From the NCBI GenBank assembly GCA_027451805.1, contig DAIDIF010000051.1:1-46350 (forward strand): a stretch of DNA of 46,350 bases, in the 5' to 3' direction. This stretch comes from Acidobacteriota bacterium. GTDB lineage: Bacteria; Acidobacteriota; Terriglobia; Terriglobales; SCQP01. Under the pieces are notes generated by a model. It saw only the letters and a program-made list of their open reading frames with translations, did not search any database and was not told the DNA's origin. Position numbers and translations under genes: made by a program. This document shows positions 25,061-34,800 of the stretch, piece by piece (within the stretch, counting starts at the first letter, position 1; each line of letters starts with the position of its first letter).

Positions 25061-25638
25061 ATCCGCTCCGCCTGCACGTAGGCTTCGAGTTGCACCTCGA
25101 GCTTTACCTGGTCGCCGCCGCCCGCCCCCCCGGCGCCGGCGCTCGCCACACCGCTGGCGCTCACCTGATTGATGATGAAAAACATCGGCGAGCGCTCCAT
25201 CTGGTTGACGAAACGCACCACGCCCGCATACGGCCCCGCCACCTGCAGGCTGATCGCAATGCGCCGCACTCCGTATTGCATCGTCTTGTCCGGATTGAAC
25301 TGCGCGCCCGACACGAGCACATGGCTCCGCCCGGCGATCCGGCTCAATTCGGTCAGCAGCTTGGAGCTCGCGTCTGCCTGTGGTGGAAGGCCCTGCGCCA
25401 TCAGCGCCTGCATCTGCGTCCGGCTCATGCGTATGCGCTGGTCGAGCTTCGCCATCTGCGCCGCCTGCAGCCGCAGCGCCACGTACTGGGCTCGCGCCCG
25501 GGCCAGTTGCGCCGTCATCGCCGCGCGGGACGGCGCGCGCGGCGAGAGCAGCCAGCCCAGCAGCGCCAAATCCGCCGCCAGGCACGCAATCGTCGCGATC
25601 TTGAGGTTGCGCCGCAGCGAGCTCGCCGTCGCCTTCAT
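25057..25638 (-). CDS. pilO: Type IV pilus inner-membrane protein PilO
   Basis: 193 residues: a short cytoplasmic N-terminus, one helix (IATIACLAADLALLGWLL), a coiled-coil segment, and a ferredoxin-like periplasmic domain (SLQVAGPYAGVVRFVNQMERSPMFFII). PilO pairs with PilN in the alignment complex. ATGA overlap with pilN upstream and GTGA overlap with the PilP-like gene downstream. Confidence 0.85.
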   Translation of the reverse strand: MKATASSLRRNLKIATIACLAADLALLGWLLSPRAPSRAAMTAQLARARAQYVALRLQAAQMAKLDQRIRMSRTQMQALMAQGLPPQADASSKLLTELSRIAGRSHVLVSGAQFNPDKTMQYGVRRIAISLQVAGPYAGVVRFVNQMERSPMFFIINQVSASGVASAGAGGAGGGDQVKLEVQLEAYVQAERM

Positions 25639-26252
25639 GGCTGTCCTCCCTCGCCGCCGGCCGGCGGGCGGTAGAGCGCCGTGATTTCGATCTGGAAGCG
25701 CGGCCGCGCTGCGGCCGCGCTTCCCATCGCCGCCTTGGGGGCGGCCGCTTCCGCTTCCCGTTCCACGCGGGCGCCGCTGAAATCGCTCGACGTTTCCAGC
25801 CGATGGACGAACTCGATCGCCGGGGGAAGCGCCTCGCTGGCAAACCGGATGTCCACTGCATTGGCGCCGTTGCGCCGCAGCGGCCGCAGCGACTCCAGTT
25901 CCACCTGCGCCGGCATGATCTGCTCCAGCCGCTCGAACAGCCGCGTCCAGGAAACACTCTTGCGGGCAATCAGCTGATTGAAAAAGCGCGCCCGGCCGAG
26001 CACCGCCCGCACCTGCGGATCCCGCAGCCGGACCTCCGCCCGCGCGCGCTGCGCCTCCAGCGGCGCGGTGCGCGCCCGCAACGCCGTCATTTGTGCCTGC
26101 AGCGGCCGCGTCGCGGCCAGCCCGGTGACCGCTACCGCCGCCAGCCCCGTCAGCACCACCAGCAGCAGCGCCAGCGCCCCCCCCCAGAAGATCCGCACCC
26201 GCCGCAGGTTCTCCGCCGGCCGCCGGCTTAGATTGACGGTGATGCGGATCAT
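25635..26252 (-). CDS. pilN: Type IV pilus inner-membrane protein PilN
   Basis: 205 residues. The cytoplasmic N-terminus begins IRITVNLSRRPAEN, the usual PilM-binding motif of PilN (I-N-L), followed by one membrane helix and a coiled coil. The periplasmic domain includes WTRLFERLEQIMPAQVELESL and a FVHRLETSSDF segment. ATG 26252 is chosen over an upstream frame extension because it gives this motif and an ATGA overlap with pilM. Confidence 0.87.
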   Translation of the reverse strand: MIRITVNLSRRPAENLRRVRIFWGGALALLLVVLTGLAAVAVTGLAATRPLQAQMTALRARTAPLEAQRARAEVRLRDPQVRAVLGRARFFNQLIARKSVSWTRLFERLEQIMPAQVELESLRPLRRNGANAVDIRFASEALPPAIEFVHRLETSSDFSGARVEREAEAAAPKAAMGSAAAARPRFQIEITALYRPPAGGEGGQP

Positions 26253-27175
26253 AGAAACCTCCCCTGTAGCGCCCCGGTCACCGCCAGTAGTTGCTCCGCC
26301 GTCGCGCCCGTCGCCTGGGCCGCCGCCAACTGCGCCGGGCGCACCGTGGCCCACGGCACCTCCTCCCGCAGCCGTGCTCGCAACTCCTCCGGCAGGCCCG
26401 CGGTGTACAGCAGCCACCCTCCGCCGCTTGCTTCCGGCGCCTGCTCGATACGGTCCCGGAAGTACGCTACGGACGGAAACACATCGTCGAAAGTGGGCTT
26501 GCCGCCCGGCGTCGAGATCTCGAGCGCGCGGTAAAACTCGATCCGCCCCTGCCAGCAGAAGGCGCTGGTCAGGCAGCCCGGCTCCGCCCGCAGCAGCAGC
26601 GCTCCATGCTCCAGCGCCGGATCCGCCGCCAGGCAGGTCAATCCCGACGGCAGCACCGTCGCCGCGTGCGCTCCCGCCGCCGCCAGGCAGTCTTCATATT
26701 CGTCCAAGCGCGCCCGCTCCCCAAAGGCCACCAGGAGCCGGGTGGGCGACAACATTTGGCACGAAACCACCGCCTGCTCCTCGCCAAACGGCAGGCTTTT
26801 GCGCAGCCGGAAACGCGCCAGCGGCTCCAGCTCCTCGCGCTTCGCCGGCAGCGACTCAAACTCCAGCACCGACAGCCGCGCCGTCAGGTCGGGCACCAGC
26901 AGCACGGCTGCGCTCTCGCCGCCGCCCACCGCCGCCAGCGCTTGGCGCAGGTGGGTGGCAATGGAGTCCGGATCGCTCAGATTCTGCTTCACCGCCGACG
27001 GCTGCACCGCGCCCGCGCTCAGCCCCGCCACGTGCGCCCGCACCCCGGCGCCCTCCCGTCGCGCCACCGCAATTCGCCCGGGAGCGATCTCCACCGCCAG
27101 CTCCGGCGCCGCCGGCGCCGTCAACGCGTCCAGTTTCGCCAGCAGCTTCGCGATCGTGGGAAATGTCGTTGTCAC
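26249..27175 (-). CDS. pilM: Type IV pilus assembly ATPase-fold protein PilM
   Basis: 308 residues. The actin-like fold shows LAVEIAPGRIAVAR, LLVPDLTARLSVLEFESLP, and FRLRKSLPFGEEQAVVS. PilM is cytoplasmic and binds the PilN tail. The sequence has the ATP-binding fold pattern but is divergent. GTG 27175 or TTG 27181 may be the start; both lie just after the pilB stop at 27184. Confidence 0.82.
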   Translation of the reverse strand: MTTTFPTIAKLLAKLDALTAPAAPELAVEIAPGRIAVARREGAGVRAHVAGLSAGAVQPSAVKQNLSDPDSIATHLRQALAAVGGGESAAVLLVPDLTARLSVLEFESLPAKREELEPLARFRLRKSLPFGEEQAVVSCQMLSPTRLLVAFGERARLDEYEDCLAAAGAHAATVLPSGLTCLAADPALEHGALLLRAEPGCLTSAFCWQGRIEFYRALEISTPGGKPTFDDVFPSVAYFRDRIEQAPEASGGGWLLYTAGLPEELRARLREEVPWATVRPAQLAAAQATGATAEQLLAVTGALQGRFL

Positions 27176-27183
27176 CGGCAACT

Positions 27184-28814
<1,631 letters not shown>

Positions 28815-28818
<4 letters not shown>

Positions 28819-30014
28819 TGCTGAATCCTCGCTCCCAGGGAAAAGATCGGCAGATAGAGCGAAATCAGGATCACCGCCACCACCGAGCCCACCATCACCA
28901 GAATCGCGGGCTCGATCAGCGCCAGCAGCGCCGTCATCGCGTTGGCCAGGTCTTCATCGAAAAACTCCGCCACCGAGGCCAGCATTTGCGGCAGCGCGCC
29001 CGTGCCTTCGCCCACTTCCACCATCTCCACCGCCAGCCGGGGCACCACGCGATGGCGTCCCAATCCTGCCGAGATCGCCTCCCCTTCCCGCACTTCCCGC
29101 ACGGTGGCGGCAACCCCGCGCCGCAACCGCGGGCTGCGCAGCGCCGACGCTGCGGTCTCCAGCGCCTGCACCACCGGCAGGCCGCCCTGCAACAGCGTCG
29201 CCAGGGTGCGGCACAGCATCGCCACCTGGTACTTCCAGTACAGCTCCCCTAGCAGCGGCACCCGCAGCGCCAGCCCGTCAAACAGCAGCGCGAACCGCGG
29301 TTGCCGGCTCACATAGACCGCCAGCAGCGCCCCCCCGGCCACCCCCGCCGCCAGCAGCAGAAACTGGTGCCGCACCAGCAGCCCGATCTGCAGCACCATC
29401 AGCGTGATCGCCGGCAGCGTGGCGTTCAGCGAGCTGTACAGCGCCGCAAATTGCGGCACCACGTAGGTCACCAGAAACGTCAGCACCACCAGCACCAGGC
29501 ACAGCAGCACGGTCGGGTAGATCAGCGAACTGGTGAGCTTGCGGCGCAGGCTCAGCGCCAGCCGCTGATATTGCAAATACCGGCCCAGCACCTCCTCCAG
29601 ATTGCCGCTTTTCTCGCCCGCCAGTAGCGTCGTGGTATAGATCTCCGGAATCGACGCTTCCTCCGCGAAGGCTTTCGACAACAGGTCGCCTCCCTGCACC
29701 CGCTTCCGTACCCGCTGCAGCAGCGCCTGCAGCTTTTCGTCGCGGGCGCGCGTCTCCAGCAACTCCAGAGCGCGCAGAATCGGCAGCCCCGCCCGGATCA
29801 GGGTCAGGAACTGCTGGTTGAAGACCAGGAACTTGTCCACCGCGACCCGTCCGCGCCGTCGCTCCGCGCCCAACCCGCGTTGCGCCCGCACCGACTGCAC
29901 CAGATAGCCCTGCGCCAGGAAACGGTCCCGCAACTCGCGTTCGCTGCCGGCGCGCTCCACTTGCCGCAGGCGCTGGCCGCGGTCATTCAGCGCGGTAATG
30001 ACATAAGTTGGCAT
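28815..30014 (-). CDS. pilC: Type IV pilus inner-membrane platform protein PilC/GspF
   Basis: 399 residues with two repeated GspF domains (FNQQFLTLIRAGLPILRALE and AMLCRTLATLLQGGLPVVQALE) and three membrane helices. Each domain ends in the conserved glycine-rich motif (LLAGEKSGNLEEVL; VGEGTGALPQML). It transmits PilB rotation to pilin insertion. First gene of a leftward unit that continues into pilB. Confidence 0.95.
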
Positions 30015-30047
30015 GCTGGAACGGGTGCTGCAGGACGGAGTTGCCCA

Positions 30048-30056
30048 ATTGTAGCA
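30048..30056 (-). promoter_or_regulatory. pilC: Extended -10 promoter element upstream of pilC
   Basis: On the minus strand TGC-TACAAT, an extended -10 (TGn) followed by about 34 bases to the pilC start. No good -35 is present, as often with extended -10 promoters. It would let pilC-pilP be transcribed separately from pilin-lolA. Confidence 0.4.
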
Positions 30057-30119
30057 GGCTGTGTCGGTCGCTCCATCCTTCGATCCAGAAGAGCGCTGAC
30101 GGGAGTGGTTCGTTCTGCT

Positions 30120-30785
30120 TTATTCTCCGCCGGGAACCACGCGCACCCCCGCCGGCGGCACAAATCGGAAGATATCCTTCGGCAGCCGGGGGTTGGTTTG
30201 AATGTCGCTGAACCGGATGTCGTTCTGCGATCCGTCTAGGCCGACGATCAACAGGCGGTTGATTTCGTAGCCCGGCGCCACCTCCACGAACAATTCCCGC
30301 CACCCCTCGCGGCTGTCCAGCGGATAGCCGTGGATGACCACGTCGCCCGCGTGCCACGGCTCCAGGCCGCTGTAGCTCAGGCCCTTGAGCTCCTTCGGCA
30401 GATCCAGGTGCCCCAGCAGGAACCGTAGCGGCGTGCGCAGATCGCGGCTCGATTTTAAATCGGTCACGCTCGCCTGCCGCGCCCCGGCCGTATACTGCCA
30501 TACCCGGTGGTCCGCGACCAAAAACGTCTTGCGCTCCGGCCGGGTGTAATCCCAGCGCATGCGGCCTGGCTTTTCAAGATACAGTCGCCCGCTTTGCGTT
30601 TGGCGGTTCAGGCCGGAGGTGAACGTCTGCTCAAAATGCGCCTGCCAACTGTGAATCGAGTTGTAGCGCCCATCCAGCGCAAACGCCAGCGCCCCGATCG
30701 TCTGCTGCTGCGCCGCCGCCGCCGCCACTAGCGCCGCTGCCGCCGCCAGCACCTTCCAACCCCGCCCCCAACGCCTATTGGACAA
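30120..30785 (-). CDS. lolA: Outer-membrane lipoprotein carrier protein LolA
   Basis: 221 residues. A signal peptide (basic start, then VLAAAAALVAAAAA) precedes the LolA beta-barrel half: FEQTFTSGLNRQTQSGRLYLEKPGRMRWDYTRPERKTF split here into FEQTF, QSGRLYLEKPGRMRWDY and FLVADHRVWQY. It carries lipoproteins through the periplasm. TTG 30785 gives a usable signal peptide and overlaps the pilin end; GTG 30752 or an upstream start are possible. It is placed inside the pilus cluster. Confidence 0.88.
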   Translation of the reverse strand: MSNRRWGRGWKVLAAAAALVAAAAAQQQTIGALAFALDGRYNSIHSWQAHFEQTFTSGLNRQTQSGRLYLEKPGRMRWDYTRPERKTFLVADHRVWQYTAGARQASVTDLKSSRDLRTPLRFLLGHLDLPKELKGLSYSGLEPWHAGDVVIHGYPLDSREGWRELFVEVAPGYEINRLLIVGLDGSQNDIRFSDIQTNPRLPKDIFRFVPPAGVRVVPGGE

Positions 30786-31269
30786 TCGGGCTCGATGCGG
30801 TCGCCGGTGCATTGTCGTTGTAACGCACCTCGCCGTTCTGGTCGGTATAGAAGTAGCGCGTGCCGGCGCCGTTCTGCGGCGTCGCCGTCAGCGTGTAGCC
30901 GGTGGTCGGAGTCCCCGAGGCCGGCGTGTAGGTGAAGATGTAGCCCTGCTTCGGGCTTGTCCCCGCCTTCGCCAGGTCTTCGCCCACCATGTCCGCGGCG
31001 CTGGCGCTGGCCGGGCTGCCGCTGGGCGGCGGCCCCAGCGCCGCCAGCGAGGGCGGATATCCGATGTTCGGATACTGGGTCGCGTACTGGCTCAACACCT
31101 TCGTCAGCGTGTTGAGGTTGCCTTCCGCCGCCGTGGCGCGAGTGTTCTTGATCAGCGTGCCCAGTCTCGGAATCGAGATCGCCACAATAATGGCGATGAT
31201 CGCCATCGCGATCAACAACTCAATCAACGAAAACCCCTGCGCGCTCCGCCGTCCCCTCGTCCGGCTCAT
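30775..31269 (-). CDS. pilA: Type IV pilin (PilA-like prepilin)
   Basis: 164 residues from ATG 31269. The prepilin peptidase site is SAQG/FSLIELLIAMAIIAII, with Glu at mature position 5 and a long hydrophobic helix. The C-terminal part is rich in Gly, Thr, Ser and Pro, ends TASSPIVQ and has no cysteine pair. The upstream ATG 31284 gives five more residues and has TACAAT 7 bases before it. It forms the pilus fibre or a pseudopilus. Confidence 0.92.
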   Translation of the reverse strand: MSRTRGRRSAQGFSLIELLIAMAIIAIIVAISIPRLGTLIKNTRATAAEGNLNTLTKVLSQYATQYPNIGYPPSLAALGPPPSGSPASASAADMVGEDLAKAGTSPKQGYIFTYTPASGTPTTGYTLTATPQNGAGTRYFYTDQNGEVRYNDNAPATASSPIVQ

Positions 31270-31374
31270 TAAGGCTGCCCCCATGGCGGTTATTGTACGC
31301 TACCCCGGTAAAGAGCGGCCCCGCCCGGTTGCCGTTCCGCTTTTCTCGACGCCTGCCGTATGACGCAGAAAGCA

Positions 31375-31403
31375 TTGCACTTTAGGCGCAGTCCTGATGT
31401 ACT
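31375..31403 (+). promoter_or_regulatory. Sigma-70-type promoter upstream of the gene remnant and kinase
   Basis: TTGCAC (31375-31380), exactly 17 bases, TGTACT (31398-31403), with TGA before the -10 hexamer making an extended -10. It is the best complete promoter in the window. It drives the remnant at 31437 and probably the kinase gene at 31681. Confidence 0.6.
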
Positions 31404-31436
31404 CTCGACCTGCATTCTACGTTCAGGAGGCGCCCC

Positions 31437-31643
31437 ATACCCATCCGCCTCGTCCTTGCGATCGCGCGCATCCTCACCCTCGCCCTATTCGCTGCGGTGG
31501 CCCCGCGCCGGACAGCGGCGGCTCCGCTCTCACCGCGGCGCGCCCCCGCGGCACCTTCAAGTTCCTCTTCAGCGGGGTCTACGCCAGCCGCGCTGAGCGC
31601 ACCACGGTCCATTGATGATCCATCACTGACCGGGACAAATTGA
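31437..31643 (+). pseudogene. Remnant of a small secreted-protein gene (ATA where the start codon should be)
   Basis: A strong ribosome binding site (AGGAGG, 31425-31430) is placed 6 bases before ATA 31437. Translated from there, the frame gives 68 residues with a clear signal-peptide-like segment (PIRLVLAIARILTLALFAAV) then a Ser/Pro/Ala-rich stretch and TGA 31641. A different frame over the same bases gives GTFKFLFSGVYAS, which reads more like folded protein, so a frameshift is likely. Together these suggest a gene truncated and frameshifted, with its promoter intact. The stretch 31285-31680 (about 400 bases) holds no other gene. Confidence 0.45.
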
Positions 31644-31680
31644 GGATACTGGTGGATGAACGGCGCAAGGACCAGGTAAC

Positions 31681-34638
31681 ATGGAGCGGCGGCGACAAGA
31701 AGTTGACGAACTCTTCAATGCCGCACTCCATTGCCCGCCGGCGCAACTGCAAGCGCTGCTGAACCGTTCCGACTCCGACATCAGACTCGAAGTCGAGCGT
31801 ATGCTGGCTGCCGGCCTTGCGTCGGTGCTCCACCCCGGCATGCGGCTGGGGCGCTACGAGATTGAAGCCGTTCTGGGCGCCGGAGGGATGGGGCGAGTCT
31901 TTCGCGCGCGCGACACCCAGCTAGGCCGGCCGGTCGCCATCAAGGCTTCCAGTGGCACGTTCCAGGCCCGCTTTCAGATCGAGGCGCGCGCCATCTCGGC
32001 GCTCAACCACCCCCATATCTGCACCCTTTACGACGTCGGCCCCAATTATTTGGTCATGGAATTGGTGGAGGGCCAAACCCTGGCGGATCGGCTCAAGCCG
32101 GGCCCGCTGCCGCACAACCATGCGCTGGGTTTTGCGATCCAAATCGCCGCGGCGTTGGAGGAGGCGCACTCCCACGGCATTGTGCATCGCGATCTCAAAC
32201 CAGCCAATATCATGCTTACCCGCCACGGCGTGAAGGTGTTGGATTTTGGGCTGGCGCGGCTGCTCGATGAAACCAGCGTGACCGAAGCGCGCATGGTTCT
32301 CGGAACGCCCGCATACATGGCGCCGGAGCAGGTTGAAGGAGGCGAGCCCACGCCGGCCGCCGATCTGTTCTCCCTCGGCGTGGTTCTGTATGAAATGGTG
32401 ACCGGAGCTTTGCCGGTTCCGGGCGCTTCGCTTGGCCGGATGCTGGCCAGCGGCGCCGCCCCGGCTATCGTGCCGATAACGCGGCAGCGGCGCCACCTGT
32501 TGCCTGAACTCGACCGCCTGTTTCAGAGCCTTGTGGAAAAGGACCCGGCCCGCCGCCCCCCCTCGGCTCACGCCGCGGAGAGCCGCTTGACGGCGATGCT
32601 ACCCCGCGAGGCGACGGCGCCGCGGCGCGCGCGACGCTGGTTCGCGATCGGCGGGGCTGTGGCGTTCGCCCTCGCCTTGCTCACCGGCAGCCTGCTTTTT
32701 CGGCGCATGCAACGCATTCGCTGGGTTCGCGAGCAGGCCATGCCGGCCATCGCGCAACTCGCGCCCGCGCAGCCCCTGGCCGCGTTCCGGTTGCTGCGAG
32801 AGGCCGACGCCATCCTGCCCGGCGATCCCCAACTCGCTCGTCGGCAAGCCGCCTCCACCCAGCTCATCGCCGTCACCTCGGACCCCCCGGGCGCCACGGT
32901 CGAAATTCAGGACTATCTCAACCCGGGAGCTTGGTTCACCCTCGGCACCACGCCGCTGCGTCGGGTCCGTGTTCCGCGCGGGTACTTCCGCTGGCGCGTC
33001 TCCAAACCGGGTTTGGGCAGCTTTATTTCCGCTCCGATCACTTCGCCCGCGATGCGGTTCCCCATAGACGCTGTACACCGCCTCGCCGCTTCTGGCATGG
33101 TGCCTGTCTCAGGCGGCTCCTGGGAGGAGTTGATCGACTTCCTCGGCTGGGTGAGAGCAAAAAACCTGCCCAATTACGACATGGACAAGTTCGAAGTAAC
33201 CAATGCCCAGTATCAGCGATTCGTCGATCAAGGCGGGTACCGGAACCCCCGATTCTGGCGGCACAAGTTCGTCCTCGAGGGCAAGACCCTGAGTTGGACT
33301 CAGGCCATCAGCCGCTTCCGCGACCGTACGGGCCGGCCCGGCCCGGCGAGTTGGGAAGCCGGCCACTACCCCCTCGGCCAGGCGGACTTCCCCGTCTCCG
33401 GCGTGAGTTGGTATGAAGCCGCAGCCTACGCCGCCTTTGCTGGCCAGAGTCTTCCCGTGCTGGCGCAGTTCTACCGCGCCGCTCCGGACGATCTGGCCTA
33501 CTTTGCAGCCAACGCCGGCAATTTTGGCGGCAGCGGCACGGTGGCTGTCGGCGCACGGAACTCAGTCGGTCCATTTGGCACCTACGACATGGCGGGAAAC
33601 GTCCGGGAATGGAGCCGCTCCGCCGTCGGTGCGGACCGATTCATTCTCGGCGGCGCCGTGGGCACGCAAACCTATCAGGCATTCGATCCCGAAGCCCTGC
33701 CGCCGTTCGATCGCTCGCCGATGAACGGCTTTCGCACGGTGCGCAATCACGCGCCGCTGCCGCTGGATGCGCTCGCGCCCCTGGTGCGCCAGAGACGGAG
33801 TTTTTCTCACGTTGCGCCCGCCTCGGACGCTGTATTTCAGGCATACAAGGCCATGTACGCCTACGAACCGGTCCCGCTTCGCCCCCGCGCCGGCGCAGCG
33901 CGGAACGCCCCGGACTGGACCGTGCAAAAGGTCACGATCGACGCCGGCCATGACGGCGAGCGGCTTCCCATGTACCTGTTTTTACCCAAGCACGTGCAGC
34001 CCCCCTATCAATCGGTCGTGTTCTTTCCCAGCGCCCGGGTCGAACTGCTTCGGGACAGCCGTCATCTCGGCGACATGCAATTCGTGGACTACATCATCAA
34101 AAACGGCCGCGCCCTGCTGTACCCGATCTATCTCGATACTTACGAACGCAACGTCGATCCTCTCCAGTTGGTGGGTTCGATCGGCGATCTCCAGTTGACC
34201 ATGAAATGGTCCAAGGAGGTCCGCCGCGCCGTCGACTACCTGGACACGCGCAAGGACATGGACGCCTCCAAGATCGCCTACCTCGGCGTCAGCATGGGCG
34301 CGGCATATGGTGTCATCTTCACCGCGCTCGAACCCCGCTTCCGGGCGGTGGTCTTTCTCGACGGCGGCTTCTTCCTGACGTCCCCTCCCAAGGGACGTGA
34401 CCAGGTGGACTTCGCCCCTCGCGTGACCAAGCCCGTGCTGATGGTCAACGGCAAATACGATTTCACCTTCTCGCCGGATCGCGCCCAAGCGCCCATGTTC
34501 CGCGCCCTGGGAACCGACCCGGCCGACAAGAAGCGCGTCGTTCTCGACACCCCGCACGACGTCAGTCAGCAGAGAGCCGAGCTTTCCCGGGTTGTGCTTG
34601 CCTGGCTGGACCGCTATTTGGGCGCGGTGAGGTACTAG
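31681..34638 (+). CDS. Ser/Thr protein kinase fused to PEGA, FGE-like and alpha/beta-hydrolase domains
   Basis: 985 residues. The kinase has GAGGMGRVF, Lys88 (VAIK), HRDLKPAN (169-176) and DFG (Asp188), so it should be active. A membrane helix (AIGGAVAFALALLTGSLLF, about 325-343) follows, so the rest is probably outside the membrane. Next are a PEGA-like stretch (SDPPGATVEIQ, about 400) and a formylglycine-generating-enzyme-like fold (DKFEVTNAQYQRFV, DMAGNVREWSRS, NGFRTVR), which lacks the catalytic cysteines and so is likely a binding domain. The C-terminal alpha/beta hydrolase has GVSMG (Ser871), Asp927 and His959. The enzyme could couple an extracytoplasmic esterase or sensor to phosphorylation. 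Substrates are unknown. A promoter lies at 31375. Confidence 0.88.
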   Translation: MERRRQEVDELFNAALHCPPAQLQALLNRSDSDIRLEVERMLAAGLASVLHPGMRLGRYEIEAVLGAGGMGRVFRARDTQLGRPVAIKASSGTFQARFQIEARAISALNHPHICTLYDVGPNYLVMELVEGQTLADRLKPGPLPHNHALGFAIQIAAALEEAHSHGIVHRDLKPANIMLTRHGVKVLDFGLARLLDETSVTEARMVLGTPAYMAPEQVEGGEPTPAADLFSLGVVLYEMVTGALPVPGASLGRMLASGAAPAIVPITRQRRHLLPELDRLFQSLVEKDPARRPPSAHAAESRLTAMLPREATAPRRARRWFAIGGAVAFALALLTGSLLFRRMQRIRWVREQAMPAIAQLAPAQPLAAFRLLREADAILPGDPQLARRQAASTQLIAVTSDPPGATVEIQDYLNPGAWFTLGTTPLRRVRVPRGYFRWRVSKPGLGSFISAPITSPAMRFPIDAVHRLAASGMVPVSGGSWEELIDFLGWVRAKNLPNYDMDKFEVTNAQYQRFVDQGGYRNPRFWRHKFVLEGKTLSWTQAISRFRDRTGRPGPASWEAGHYPLGQADFPVSGVSWYEAAAYAAFAGQSLPVLAQFYRAAPDDLAYFAANAGNFGGSGTVAVGARNSVGPFGTYDMAGNVREWSRSAVGADRFILGGAVGTQTYQAFDPEALPPFDRSPMNGFRTVRNHAPLPLDALAPLVRQRRSFSHVAPASDAVFQAYKAMYAYEPVPLRPRAGAARNAPDWTVQKVTIDAGHDGERLPMYLFLPKHVQPPYQSVVFFPSARVELLRDSRHLGDMQFVDYIIKNGRALLYPIYLDTYERNVDPLQLVGSIGDLQLTMKWSKEVRRAVDYLDTRKDMDASKIAYLGVSMGAAYGVIFTALEPRFRAVVFLDGGFFLTSPPKGRDQVDFAPRVTKPVLMVNGKYDFTFSPDRAQAPMFRALGTDPADKKRVVLDTPHDVSQQRAELSRVVLAWLDRYLGAVRY

Positions 34639-34800
34639 TTCGCCGCAGCCCCGGCTCCGCGTCGCCACGGGGCTTCGCGTGCCTCCTCGGGCGGTTTCTG
34701 CCTTCCCATCGGGCATTCACCCGTGTTGTCGTAAGCCGCGCCGCGGCTAGTCTCTCTCCAAGCCACTTCGTACTCGACTCGAAAGAGGGGTACCGGCAGA

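Noticed and set aside
25061-25969. Long upstream extension of the PilP-like frame
   Set aside because: It overlaps pilO and pilN in another frame; both of those have clear pilus motifs and a chain of 4-base overlaps.
33100-33760. FGE-like domain as a real formylglycine-generating enzyme
   Set aside because: No cysteine is present in the active-site region, so it cannot act as the copper-dependent oxidase; treated as a binding domain.
34647-34674. Hairpin AGCCCCG/CGGGGCT after the kinase gene as a terminator
   Set aside because: Loop of 14 bases and no U-tract; such pairs are frequent by chance at this GC content.
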